Source: Ceratothoa steindachneri (taxonomy: Eukaryota; Arthropoda; Malacostraca; Isopoda; Cymothoidae). Taken from it: 64,000 bases of DNA. The stretch covers positions 142,952,021 to 143,016,020 of the forward strand of contig OZ018329.1 in assembly GCA_963969495.1 (NCBI GenBank), in the 5' to 3' direction. Shown in pieces: positions 25,555 to 36,475 of this stretch. The translations under genes were made by a program, and so were the position numbers. The notes under the pieces were generated by a model. The model made no database searches and was not told the origin of the DNA. It saw nothing but the letters and a program-made list of their open reading frames with translations. Numbering within the stretch: position 1 is the stretch's first letter; every line of letters begins with the position of its first letter.

Positions 25555-26545
25555 CTTGAAAGCTCTTGAGCAGAACGGAACTTCCATGCGCTGCAAAGGG
25601 CCCGGTTAGGCCCAAATTGGTAAGCCTAACCCCCCCTCCTTTTCACAAGCAGTAGCCTCGAATCGAGTTCCCCACGATTCACCTTTATGAGGGCTAGAAT
25701 AGCTTCTGCAAGAAGATTCGAGGCCATTCGAGAGTAGAGCTGTTTCCCGCTAACCCCCAACTCCGGAGAGAGGCTCGGACATAAATAGCGCTCGACTCTC
25801 TTGAAGAGACACAGTGTTGAGAAGACTTGCCCGGACTCCAGAAGATTCCCCATAGTTCCAAATCAGGTGCTAACAACAAAGCAAAGTGAGAGCTGAACTA
25901 TTTGTGTATTTGGAATTAGCCCCAGCCAGTGAGGCAATCCCAGTTAACGATCGCCACCGAGTAATTTTTCGGACTTCTCTCATCAACTCCTATCAAAGCC
26001 CTCCTTCGTTTTGGGGGGCCGAAATACTCTTCCCTGGACCGGAAGTTACCGCCCCCACCCCTGTTTTTGGAGAACCGTCATCACTTCAAATTCCGAGAGG
26101 CTTTACCTCACGTGCGAAGACATCCGTAAGCCAACCCCTCTCCCATCCTTCAGTAACTCAATTGAGTTAATCCCCCCCCCCCATTTGAATAGTCTCCTCC
26201 TGTAATACCTTAAGTTTTAACTTTATAGTCTCATTTATAACTACAATTCCCCCTTTCATTTACTGATGTGATTTTGCCCGTTAATTCTCTGAGGAAATTT
26301 TCCCCATCAATTCTCTCATTATTTTTGTGTAACTAAAATTATATTTTTGTACATGCCTCTTTAAATAACCTTGAGCTTTGCCAATGTCCATAATTTACCT
26401 GACCTCGTGGGACTCTCTCGCTACTTATCCCGTGTAAACTCGTGGTTTCCGTCCCTTTTGTCGGTTTGCTTTCAAGTTATTGGTCCCTCCCCCATAGATA
26501 TAATAGGGTATTGATATAATTTAATGTCATACCACGACATTCACC
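25555..26545 (+). mobile_element. LTR-like block, probable solo LTR
   Basis: A GC-richer island with a TATA-like 'cataaata' at 25780-25787 just upstream of 'gcgctcgactctc', as at an LTR U3/R boundary. Its 3' half shares ordered short matches with 4010-5260 and ends in the same 'taccacgaca' (about 26531-26540). ORFs on both strands (for example 25886-26170) have no domain. No internal retroelement sequence follows, which suggests a solo LTR. The start coordinate is approximate. Confidence 0.4.
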
Positions 26546-26789
26546 TATTACTAAATTTATTCTCATACAAAAATTGAGATAATTTAGAGAATATATTAAG
26601 GCCAACTTGTTTGTATATATTGAAAAAAGATTTTGAGAATATATCGCTGAGAATAAGCGTTAGTGACCGAAGATCGTGATCAACTTTTGCTATTAATAAC
26701 AACACTATCTAACATACTTAAGTCAGGTTTCATAAATATTTTTGAAAGCTACCACCTTTTCAGTGCGCCTTTAGAATCATAAAGAGTCC

Positions 26790-27265
26790 TTTATATGGAA
26801 GAGAGTTATAGGTTTTTTTAAATCAAGATAATATAGAACTACAGTTTCATCTTAGTAAGACAGTTTGTCCATTTCTTGAAATAAATGAACTCGATTTGTT
26901 GAGCATGACTCACGGCCACGATAGCCATGTTGTATAAAATTTACTAACCTATTTAGCTGTAAATGTGCCAATATCCTATTTTTTAACAATGGACTCAAGG
27001 AATTTACAAATAACCGAAGTAAGAGAGATAAGCTGAAAATTGACAGCATCAGATTTTAAGCCTTTTCGAAAAATTGGGTTACATTTGCCTCTATAAACTC
27101 CTTGCAAACTATTATTTTAGTAATTAACATTTGTAGAAAATTATAAAAAGGGTTTGAACACATCATTTCCTAATTCCTTAAGGTAATTCGGATAGATTTT
27201 ATTATTACCGCTGCTCTTTGAGATTTTAATATTGTTAATATAAATAACTTATTTCATTTTCAGGT
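26790..27265 (-). pseudogene. Degenerate LINE RT, N-terminal part
   Basis: Minus-strand translation gives, in order, a linker-like block near 27200, then 'NPIFRKGLKSDAVNFQLISL' near 27080 (family 'TPIFKKG...NYRPISL'). Then come 'KFLESIVK' and 'NRILAHLQLNRLVNFIQHGY', followed by 'RGRESCSTN' (family 'QHGFRKGRSCxTNL'), ending with 'VVLYYLDLKK' near 26830. Several frameshifts. The catalytic aspartates are not reached. CR1-like. Confidence 0.65.
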
Positions 27266-27875
27266 GAAGAAAGGCACTTGTCGTCATCAAAATATATTAC
27301 GTATTATATCGTCAACAGAAAGAACATTTTAAAAATGTTAATTAATGTCTTCTCCAGGTGGTCGTCACTAAAAATATCGTTGGCTACCTTGAATAGGGTA
27401 TAATTTAAATCCCTTTAAAATTACTTGAGCATGTTTGTACACACCAGTAGTTCCTTTTTGTTTCTTATTTGGCATGTGACAATGATAGGATAATACATTT
27501 ATGGGTTTCGATTTTAAAACCAAATTGCTCTTTTTTAAAAATATACACACTCACTAATGTTCTCTCATGTTTTTTAATATCATTACTTACCCACAGTACC
27601 TGTTTTGATCTGTTCGAATTTAGAAGTTTATAGTGCACTCTTTCTAAGACTTAGAGTAAGAGATGGGATGAGAACTCTTGTAAATATATTATGAATAATT
27701 AAATTAAATCTAGATATTATTTGGTTCGTGATGTGCATTTTTTTTATTTTTTACAAAATTAAGTCTAATATATCCTATTTGCTGGTCAGTTTGCTCTCTT
27801 TAACTTTTCAGAATTTAAATTATTGTATTGTCTACCATATCATTTAAAATTGGCCTTCATAATATTGAATTTCCA
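27266..27875. other. AT-rich stretch without recognisable content
   Basis: No motif seen in the short ORFs. Confidence 0.4.
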
Positions 27876-27879
27876 GTAT

Positions 27880-28110
27880 ATATGCCTTACATTGATTCTG
27901 GTTGACGATGTCTTAAGGCCTTTTTCAAGTCATGCAAGAGTTTTTCCAGTAGATTCATATCCGAAGACTGAGGGCGTCAGTCCATCACAGTGATTGGTCC
28001 TCCAGGAACCAATGTATGGTGGAGGTATATATTAGTGATATGCGGCAATGTCTTGCTGGAAAATTTTCTCCTGGGCATTTCTGGAGTGATCAAATTTTGA
28101 GGTCGATATT
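27880..28110 (-). pseudogene. Tc1-like transposase C-terminal fragment
   Basis: On the minus strand 'FQQDIAAYH' (about 28070) matches the 'FQQDNAPxH' motif around the second catalytic Asp. 'RPQSSDMNLLEKLLHDLKKA' at about 27890-27975 matches the family's 'PPQSPDLNPIENLWxxLKxx', which holds the third catalytic residue. Stops and at least one frameshift lie between the blocks. The N-terminal DNA-binding domain was not found. It is a different family from both mariner-type elements in this window. Confidence 0.65.
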
Positions 28111-29710
28111 TATTCTCTCAGGACAACTTGTTTCTTGTATGAATACCTTATCACATCAAAAATGTTTAGACAACTCAACCCTAACTTGACACTAGCATAT
28201 TCATGGGCATACCCAAGATAATAAAAGTTACAGGTGTTTGAAAACTTCGGGCAGCGTCTGTAAGCGGACACTTGACCTTTACAACTGTATAGGTAAGTAT
28301 ACAACTGCCTCTTATAAATATATAACTGACATATGGTTGAAGATTATTCCCCTAAATCCTAAGATTACTTAACGACACCTGTACTCCCCGATCAATGTTT
28401 GCAGCAGACCCACGAAGCTACATATCAGCATACATTCTACTGACAAGCAGATTTCTCCTTTTTTATTTAATAGATTCTAAGTATTATTTTGAAATTACTA
28501 TTAATTATTATATATCACAACCAACCTACAACCTTTCATTTTATGGCCAAACAAGAACGTGCAGTGAAAATCAAGGCCAACTAATACAACCGACATCCAC
28601 CCAACACTTTAATTGATACTGCAACAAGGGTATTATTTTAATTTTTCAATGCAACTTGTTTCTTTATTACCTTACCTTCTCAACCTTGTTGTTAATATTA
28701 ATCTGATTGATTAATGATAAGTAACCAAGATAAGAGGATGCTACATTTATTACTTAATTTCAATTCAATTTGTAAATATGTTTTCCTGTAAATATGCTTG
28801 AAAATTGATTAAATAATATCACTAAATATAATAGACCTCTCTACTTAGAATAATAATTTTCTAAGGATTTCTCTACTTAAATCTTTGAACAAATTATTCA
28901 TTTATCCATAGAGATTACAACTGGAGATTATTTAGTCACTCAAATATTCATTTGATCGGTATCTATTCTTTACAGTCTTTTTATATCACATGAAGTGACA
29001 AGATTCTCTTGAATCTCAAAAAATGTACGATTTATGCAGCAAATCATGCCCAGAAAAATATATACGCAGATCAAGGAATGTTTGTTATTCCTTATCTACA
29101 AATTGGCCATATCTTTACGATCGATTATATTCATTTAATTTAAAATTTTAATTGAAGGTAAACTCATTTGGTCAAAAGGTATGAAATACGTTCGCTTTTC
29201 TTTCTAGCATATTGGATTTACGAACCATCAGAATGACTCAACTATGTCAATAGAAAAGTTTACCAGTATTTAAGAACATCCTTTTCTAAGCTTAATACAA
29301 TGAACCGAAACCCAAATCAGCTGTTCAATGTCTTCTCAAATTCCACTAATCTATTCGGCTTATAAAAGTTCTTTCTCACGGGAAATTTAACTTATTCATT
29401 GCACAAAGCAGTCAGACTCTTACATTATAAGAACAGTCAAATAAAAGTTGGAGACAAAGGAATATACCTGACTCTATCTCGTCCTTACCACAGTATTTAC
29501 ATTGACAAGGGAGGAAAGAATGTCATTCCTTAAATGAAAGAAGAGAAAAATAGCCTTCGTTGACTCAAGGAAATCTCCTGGCCTGTCTTTCACTAAATCA
29601 AGGAATCAATAGGAGAGAGGTCAAGATCGTAAAACTTTAGTATCTGCAATCATAAGAGAAAGTCAAATTTCTATTAATTAGATGGTTGAATTCATCACGG
29701 TAAAGGCCTC
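28111..29710. other. AT-rich stretch without recognisable content
   Basis: Short ORFs only (for example 28110-28304 minus and 28395-28616 plus), none with a known domain. Confidence 0.4.
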
Positions 29711-29714
29711 CATA

Positions 29715-30095
29715 TTCCCTTATTTGAAGAAATTTTACCTGTAAGGAAATCGAAACCCACCATAATAACAGATGCTTCATTCGGGTACCACAACATCCTA
29801 GCGCTAGGAAGTGTAACCGAATTACGTAACCCTTCCCCTTCTCTCCCCTCGACCAGCTGGCGACCAGACGCCTCCTTAAACTACGAGAAGTACAAATCAA
29901 CAGATTTCTGTGTCAGCGAGCATAATAATACGAGGACGAAGAGACCAGGTGCAATAACAAAGTTTAAACCTGCACTATTTCCCCTAAGATTTGGGATCAA
30001 ATTTCGCGTCATAGAAGAAATTATAGGATTTGCGCCTAAAAGCCAGAAGATGCCTTTAAGGCTAAGTGAAAAACGCTCGGAGAAGCCTCGTTAGA
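29715..30095 (+). other. Open frame of ~125 codons, unrecognised
   Basis: A forward frame stays open from about 29718 to a TAG at 30093-30095 without an upstream ATG. Its base composition is more balanced than its neighbours. The translation begins 'KSKPTIITDASFGYHNILAL' and is basic and proline-rich later. It could be the 3' part of a retroelement polyprotein ending just before the LTR-like sequence, but I cannot name a domain. It may also be chance. Confidence 0.25.
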
Positions 30096-30665
30096 GGAGA
30101 GAGGTAATTCATAAGCCCTCATCCTCCCCCACCCCTACACCCAGTGGGTTGGTGAAGTATATAGGCGGATAACTGGAGAAAAACGAGGAAGATTGAGTAA
30201 GAGATCGACACGACGAAGTCCGGCGGCAGTGCCCGGCAATCAAAGAAAGGAACAGAGAAGAATTTCATTATGAACCTGTTCCTAGTGGTCACACCGAAAA
30301 TTAGCTTTTTTATTGAGGAACACTCTCATACATCTCTCGTCAGAGAAACCCCCTATCTCGTTTTGCAACAAAAACCATAGATAGTCCTCACCATTGATGA
30401 ATACCCAAAGTAAACTCCCTCAAATCCCCCTCCAGTCGTCAAAAGATTTAACTTTTGCTCATCGCACCTCAGTGCGAATCATCTCAAGATTAACCCGAAG
30501 ATTGGATAAAACATACCTTCACAGTGCCTTTGTCTAAATCATCTGACTAAGACAACGTGATTAACGCAGTCCGTTGCCCTCACCGAAATCACCTGTTACT
30601 TCAAGCTCGTCTCCACGTCAGTCAAACGGCTCGGCGTCTGACAACACGCCCACGCGCTTAACCGC
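30096..30665 (+). mobile_element. Possible LTR-like block
   Basis: GC-richer segment with a TATA-like 'tatata' at 30158-30163, preceded by C-rich sequence and directly following an open frame. No second copy and no terminal dinucleotides were identified. The call rests on composition and layout only. Confidence 0.2.
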
Positions 30666-30935
30666 AAACTATTTTTTCGTTTACATATGATCCAAGGGCA
30701 AGGTCATTCTAGTAATTTCAGAACATGTAGTTCGAAATGAAATCAAATGGCAGCCCGAGTATGGTAAAAAAGATGAATGTAAGAGAGATATAGGATAGTT
30801 AGAAATCATTGTGTAAGTGAGGAATAGTTAATGTCAGTGATATGGATGATGAGAGGAGATGATTATGATAAATGATTAGAATGAGGGTGATAGTGATAGT
30901 GATTTGTGTTAGGTTGCCTGACTAAATCTTTTGTT
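30666..30935. other. AT-rich gap
   Basis: Simple G/A/T-rich sequence. Nothing recognisable. Confidence 0.4.
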
Positions 30936-31639
30936 TTTCATTTAGTTTTACTTATACTTAGAATATGATTGTTTATTTCAGCAAGGAAGCCTTTGTTCTC
31001 TTGGGGTTTTGTTTGGGGTATGTTTTCCTTATAAAATGTCTTGGTGTTTGTTTTAGCATTTGATCTTTTATTTTCAGGTTTTGATCTCTTTCGCGATTCG
31101 AAATTTCAATTATACTTTGCTTTTTGTAAAAAGAATTACTTGTACACTTTTTTGCTTTTAAGTTATTGTTTCCTAGTTGTATGTTTCTTTCAGGTAATTT
31201 CTTCATCCTTTTAGCTGTATTGGGTTTCAATTTGATTTTGAACCTTTTGTCTACTGCTTTTGAAGTTTTACTTGAATTTTATTTTTCTATTTCCTCTATC
31301 CGTCAGCTTGATTTTGATCTAAAGTTTGTTTGGAAAGTTTTTTTCTATTTTGTGCCATATTCTTGCGCGAATTTATGGATGAATCAGTTAATTGTTTGAG
31401 TGTTTCCTTTGATGAATAGCGCATGATAGTCCTTTATCTCTTTTTGATATTTTGGTTAAGGACCGCGTCGCTTGGTTTTGGACCTTATGCATTTGCAGGA
31501 TCTTGGTTTTTGATAGTATGTGAATCGAAATGATCGGGTATGTCATTTATTTGTCTCTTTAGGGTATTGAAGCAGTACGGGGAAGGGAGGACGGTCTTTG
31601 ATTGGTTAAATTTTTCGTTAGCGTGCGAACTGTATCCAT

Positions 31640-32283
31640 TTTTCAAGATCTTCATGACCAGAACTTTGATTCGGTAGCGTATGGATAATCAATGTGGTTT
31701 GCGTTGACCTTATGGGTTTACTTTCTATTCAAGGGATAGTCCTGAACCTGTCCGTGCTCGACTTTTTTTTGTTTGCTCTCACGAAATCGTTGATATTTGG
31801 GAATTCGCAAGCTGTTCGTTGCCCGATGTTTCTTGGGTTCTCGCGTTCGATGGCAATAATCAGAGAGAAATCATCTGCCAATTGGACGTACATGAGCAGT
31901 CAATCGTTGGTTGAGAGAGGTCTCTCGGTATACACAGTATAGAGCTTGATGCTCAGACAGTCTCCCTGCGAGAGCACTCCATTCAAGGTCAAGTCATTGC
32001 CGGTGGAGCTGTTGATAGAAATTCTTGCTTTTCTTTTATCGAGATAAGTGCAGATGATAAGGGTGAAGTTTGATTCTTGTCCGAAGTCAGATAGTTTTAG
32101 CTTTAGTCCTGGGACCCATACCTTATCAAATGCTTTTGCAACATCAGAGAATGTTAAATCCATACTGTTGCCCATTGTCAGTTTTGCTGCATGCTTTGCG
32201 GTGATGATTGCTAGTGCTGTCTCGGTGCTTCGATGTTTTATGAATTCATGTTGTTGGTTGTTCTGCATATACTTATTTTCCAA
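31640..32283 (-). pseudogene. LINE reverse transcriptase core
   Basis: A continuous 127-codon frame (31900-32283) holds 'HEFIKHRSTETALAI', then 'DVAKAFDKVW' with the first catalytic Asp. It continues with 'LDKRKARISINSSTG' and 'GVLSQGDCLS' (family 'GVPQGS'). The frame ends just before 'VQLADDFSLII' at about 31860-31893, in the position of the YADD motif but with Leu for Tyr. Downstream, 'NINDFVRANKKKSSTDRF' matches the thumb-side 'I..FE.KWKIKT...KF' pattern. Residual order is good, but stops near 31900 and 31730 prevent a full product. Confidence 0.85.
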
Positions 32284-32612
32284 GAAATTTTTGAGCCTTT
32301 CATTGAGAAGATTTTAAGTAACTTTCTAATAAAAGTCCAACTTTAAGATGGGTCAAAAGCTTTCGATGTGTCCGTTGCGTTTTCCGGGTTTTGGAATGAA
32401 TATCATTCTCACAATCTTCAACAAGGGAGAAGATTTTAAGTAATGATGATAGTGTATAGTTGGGCGTGTTGGTTTTGTGGTACTTATTGTTAACACTAAT
32501 TTCTGGGCTTGTTATTTAAATTATGATAGGGCTGTCTTGAGTTCTTGTAGAGCTAAGGGCCTCCTTCGTTCCTTTTTCATGTGTTTTATCTACCTGTGAG
32601 TAAGGCGAGAGC

Positions 32613-32930
32613 TTAGGCTTCCTTACTTCTATTTTTTCTGTGACTCTGTTCGAAAGCCACCTCGGATTTCTCGTTCTCCTTCTGAGTAATGGAGAAGATA
32701 TCCGACCAGTAATTCTGGAAAAGATCCGTGATCTCTCTTTCAGGCAATATCGTAGACTCTCCTTCTTTAAAATGCATTTTCTCTTTTAGTTCTAAAACTT
32801 TTAATTTTCTATACTGGTTCTTGCGTCTCTCTTGATGTTCATTCTTTTGATTAGGTTTTTCTAGGTAGTGTTTGTATTTCTTTTTTAAAGTTTGTTTACT
32901 TTTATTAGTAGATATCTCAGTCGTACGCAC
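32613..32930 (-). pseudogene. LINE ORF2 linker between endonuclease and RT
   Basis: A 105-codon lysine- and glutamate-rich open frame. It lies where the endonuclease-RT linker of the surrounding LINE should be, and 'EREITDLFQNYWSDIF' resembles the 'xKAxxLxxxFxxIF' pattern of such linkers. It has no catalytic role of its own. Confidence 0.6.
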
Positions 32931-33149
32931 CTGTGCCTGTTATTTCTGTATTGAAATTTGGGTTTGTCAGGATGATGTCTGGAGTGGTTGATGACCTTTC
33001 TAATAGGAATAGTGAGAAATCGGGTCCTTCCCTCTGCACTAATTGTCTCCTCAAGAAGTGTTACAGGGTGTTACCGATGCCTTCAATGCCCGCCGTATGA
33101 CCTATTGATCAGTAAATTTTAATTAGGTTCCCTAGAAGGATCGCTGAAT

Positions 33150-33570
33150 AGAGCCGGCGGAAGATTTGAAGGAAGTTAGAAGTCAGAAGATAAAAATGCC
33201 GGGGTGGTTGATATGCCTCTGCTATGAATAGATCTCCAATTATCACTTTAGCTTGATAGCTAAATAAAACTCTTCTTTTTCTTTTATTTCGGAGAAAGCT
33301 CGTCCTTTTATGATTCTCAAAGCTGTTTAGTCATTTTGTGTTTGGAAAGGATTTGTTGCTATTATTTTATAGTTTGGTATTATTATGCTATGTTCTTTTA
33401 AATTGAGTTTGGTTCGTGTACCTACATCGTTATCTAACGTCGTTATCTCAAAGATTTTTCTATATATTTGAATAATCTTAAATCTGTTCCTGATTAAATT
33501 GATTTTCCATTTCATTCTGTAGTCATGTATCCTACTTATCTCCTCTGCCGTCATTCTTGCCTGCATTTTT
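33150..33570 (-). pseudogene. LINE endonuclease fragment
   Basis: The minus frame 33327-33566 includes 'TRTKLNLKEHSIIIPNYKII', resembling the 'ETKL....I.IPNY.I.R.D' stretch of EEP-type endonucleases. A later frame gives 'VIIGDLFIAEAYQ' near 33220-33245, in the place of the 'IIGDLNAxHxxW' motif. Frameshifted. Placement by position and motif, moderate certainty. Confidence 0.5.
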
Positions 33571-33775
33571 CTGTTTTCTGTACAAACATACGTGGTGACG
33601 TATTTGACAAACTGGAATGATATTCAGGCACCCTTCGGTGAGGGGAAATGGCGTGTTTTGTGTGTACAGTGAGTATAAAATTCGACTTAGACAACCTATC
33701 AAGGAAAGGCCAGACTCTGGTTGGTAATTTCACTCCCTGATGTTTTCCGATCTGAATGCTAGCACATCTTTCCAT
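33551..33775 (-). pseudogene. LINE ORF1 C-terminal remnant
   Basis: A 74-codon frame with 'GKHQGVKLPTRVWPFLDRLS'. This resembles the last zinc-knuckle region of LINE ORF1 proteins ('NHxANYxGCPxFLDRL'), with the zinc ligands partly lost. It sits directly upstream (on the minus strand) of the endonuclease remnant, as expected for ORF1. Confidence 0.45.
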
Positions 33776-33829
33776 ACAAAGTCGGATAAGTAGTCTTTCG
33801 ATCTTGTTATTCCGAATTGTATGATATTA

Positions 33830-34345
33830 TATTGCATTCAATTTATCTAAAGTTTATTGAAAACTTTCGATACGAATCTTCCAAGGATATCAATGTTATC
33901 CTTTGCCATTTATGTCATAGGAATCTTCTTAATAGTGACTGTGTAGCCCATTCTGTGGTTATTAGTCTTTTTTATATCTAATTGGTACTTACGAGTACTT
34001 ATGAGTTCATTTGCCACCAGGTGTCACTCATTTGTTGGTTGATAATTCCCTCAAATACATTCCCAATAAAATCAAGTAAAGAGATTGGCCTGTAGTTCTC
34101 CATCTATTTTTGGACTTTCCTTTTGGATAATATAGATCATTTGTCTGAGCTTTAAAAAATTCTGAGAAGTAACCTGTGTTTAGGCACACATTTAAAACAA
34201 TTGCAACTCCATCATGAATTTTATCCTGTCATTCATAATAATTCATCTTGGTGAGTCCACATCCTCCTGGATTCTTCTGCTAAAAATGCCATATTGATGT
34301 CTTTACTTCTTGTTTGATCATCCTTTGATATTATCCACTGGGGAA
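33830..34345 (-). pseudogene. Second LINE RT fragment, minus strand
   Basis: From about 34300 downwards, broken frames read 'KIHDGVAIVLNVCLNTGYFS' and 'PKGKSKNRWR'. They continue with 'ENYRPISLLDFIGNVFEGII' and then 'NQQMSDTWW' near 34075-33990. This is the N-terminal RT segment ('NYRPISLLSFIGKVFERIINQRL') of a LINE. It repeats a domain that the adjacent element should carry elsewhere, so it is a separate insertion in the same orientation. Confidence 0.65.
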
Positions 34346-34399
34346 AAAATATAAATTCCTCCAATTAAGAATAAAAAACAAACTCAAAGAAATCCTCTG

Positions 34400-35260
34400 T
34401 GATTACTTAATGCAAGTAAGGCAAATATCAATATAGGGTAACGGGCCAAAGTTTGATCTTCAGCCTCGCCTACCGTAAAGAATTTGCCTTAGCCCTAACC
34501 TGTACTCGATATATACATCAAACACTACAGAACCTAGCAAATCCACTATACTTACCATAGATTTCAGCGTTGATTTGAGCTAATAAATACAATGGCTACA
34601 AGAATGTGGCCACATAAGCCCGATGCATACAGATAAAATTCTGAATAAATTAAATTAAGACGCAAAATGTAAGATCCGATCAGAAGAGATGCAAGAGAGA
34701 TACAAAATTAATCATTGCAAACATTAGAAAGAGACAACACAGAGCTCATAAACAATGAAGGGCAAATCTACATATATCTGGTTACCAAGTTCCGTTAACT
34801 TACTTGAAAAAATAGAGGAAAAACATACATAGATCTGCCTAAGGATAGAAACAGAAGAACACCGATAAAAACAACTCACAACTGAAGTGAAAATAAAACA
34901 CGATTAGCCCCAACTCCCAGATATGATAAATATAAGCTAAACGACTTTACCTCCGAAATACAACATGGCTTCCTAAAAAGGCAACACACCAAAAACAAAT
35001 CAACATGAAACGATCTGAAATAAAATAATAAGCAAGAGAAAGGATAATGAAAAGGAAATTAACGACATAACAAGACACACGTTGCAAGACACAAAACAGA
35101 CAACAAATCACATTAAAAACAATCTATGAGCACAAGTAAATAAATGACTATACAAAACACAATTATAAAAATGCACAAATAAACGATCACATTACTAAAA
35201 ACAACAACAAAAAAGAAAACCATTAAAAATCTCAGCAACTAAATAAAGAAGACGATTAGC
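34400..35260 (+). other. A/C-rich region, possibly an opposite-strand LINE relic
   Basis: The plus strand is strongly A/C-rich here, the mirror of 30940-33790. A block near 34935-34990 ('NDFTSEIQHGFLKRQHTKN') recalls the 'xHGFRKxRST' RT motif, but the surrounding motifs are missing. It may be an old LINE in the plus orientation. I cannot confirm it. Confidence 0.25.
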
Positions 35261-36005
35261 TTGACCTCCAGGTGCCTTGCATCCCAATACAAAACTTCAA
35301 CATTTTCCCTTTTTTCCAATTTACATTTATTTAACTATACCCTTTGTTCTTTTAAACAAATACATGCCAAAATCATTGTCCATCCTAGTAAAAATGTAGG
35401 TGATGCGCTTCCTAGACTTAAACCCCATCTTATTAATAGTTCTAACTTTTTCTAAGAGTTTGACGAATGAGTTTTTAACCCTATGAACAACGAGAGCCAA
35501 AAACTTTCCTTCACCCTGAAAGGAAAATTTAAGTATTTTAGTAAAAAATCAAATAAGATAATCAAGGAATTAATTAGTCAAACAGAACTAAGTATAGCTA
35601 AATAAATTGGAATGAATCAGAAAGAACGCAATTAAAAATTATACCTTGAATGAAATTAGTGAAAATATGAAATACAAAACGGAAAGCATTAAAGTGCTCC
35701 CCTGGGTATAAAACGGTAGCGGAATTGCCAAATAATTGTATTTGCATTGCACTATATATTTATTTGATTTCAGATGGAAAGGAATCATGGATTCTATTAG
35801 AGTTGAATCCCAGCGATTGGTATTTTGAAATATTATAACCCTAATAAGAATCGAGCTATATATATACTCGTATATATGCGAAAAATCCAAGAGGAAAATG
35901 AAAGGCGGTTTCCAAGTACTCTACTAAAATCCTGTGAGATTCTTTGCATTTACTTCTCTACTCGCGAACTACCCTGTGAGTTTCTCCTATATATATATTA
36001 AAACA
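35261..36005. other. AT-rich stretch without recognisable content
   Basis: Short ORFs without domains. Confidence 0.4.
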
Positions 36006-36007
36006 AA

Positions 36008-36475
36008 TTATTGTGGTAACGCATTAATTATGCTGTTAAAAGGCTATTTTTGGCAAACACAGTTTTCCTCAAAGCCCTCGGAAGGAGCTCTTCTCACATA
36101 CACGAGAAGGTAACACTTAAAATAAGCGTTCTCCTAAATAGCCAGAAAACTATCTTTAAATATGTGAGAAGAGCTATTTCCAAGGGCTTTGAGGAAGACT
36201 GTGTTTGAAGAAAATAGCATTTTAACCGCATAATTAATTGGGTTACTGCAAAAATTTTTCCTAATTTATAAGGCTTGGAGGAAATGGAGAATAATAAATT
36301 TTCCATTTTCTTCGACAAGCAGGGATGACACTTGTAAAGGCTAATAGAAAGATAGTTTTATGGCTATCTGAGGGAACGCTTATTTTTGGTGTTACCTTCT
36401 CGTATATTTGAAAAGAGCTCTTTCCGAGAGATTTGAGGAATACTGTGTTTGCCAAAAATAGCCTTTTAACCGCAG
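36008..36475. repeat. Nested foldback: three copies of one inverted unit
   Basis: Unit A (36028-36157) begins 'gttaaaaggctatttttggc' and runs through 'acgagaaggtaacac' to 'gaaaactatcttt'. A partial inverted copy (36159-36252) pairs with 36010-36100. A full inverted copy (36348-36475) pairs with nearly all of unit A and ends 'ccaaaaatagccttttaacc'. The outer element is therefore about 465 bp with long inverted arms, and a second half-arm lies inside it. No ORF is real here (the minus ORFs 36094-36455 are shadows). MITE-like. Confidence 0.75.

Larger units (their letters stand above)
30940..33790 (-). mobile_element. EN-RT LINE, broken, minus strand
   Basis: The plus strand is T/G-rich across this interval, so the element's sense strand is A/C-rich. 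From high to low coordinates it shows an ORF1-like C-terminus (33551-33775), endonuclease pieces (33150-33570), an RT linker (32613-32930), the RT core (31640-32283), and an A-rich 3' part (30960-31430). This order is that of one non-LTR element. Many stops break it. It differs from the CR1-like elements at 8.7 and 41.3 kb and resembles a jockey-like family that I recall as common in crustaceans. Confidence 0.75.

Noticed and set aside
36094..36455. Minus-strand ORFs in the nested foldback
   Set aside because: They arise from the inverted repeat units themselves and have no domain.
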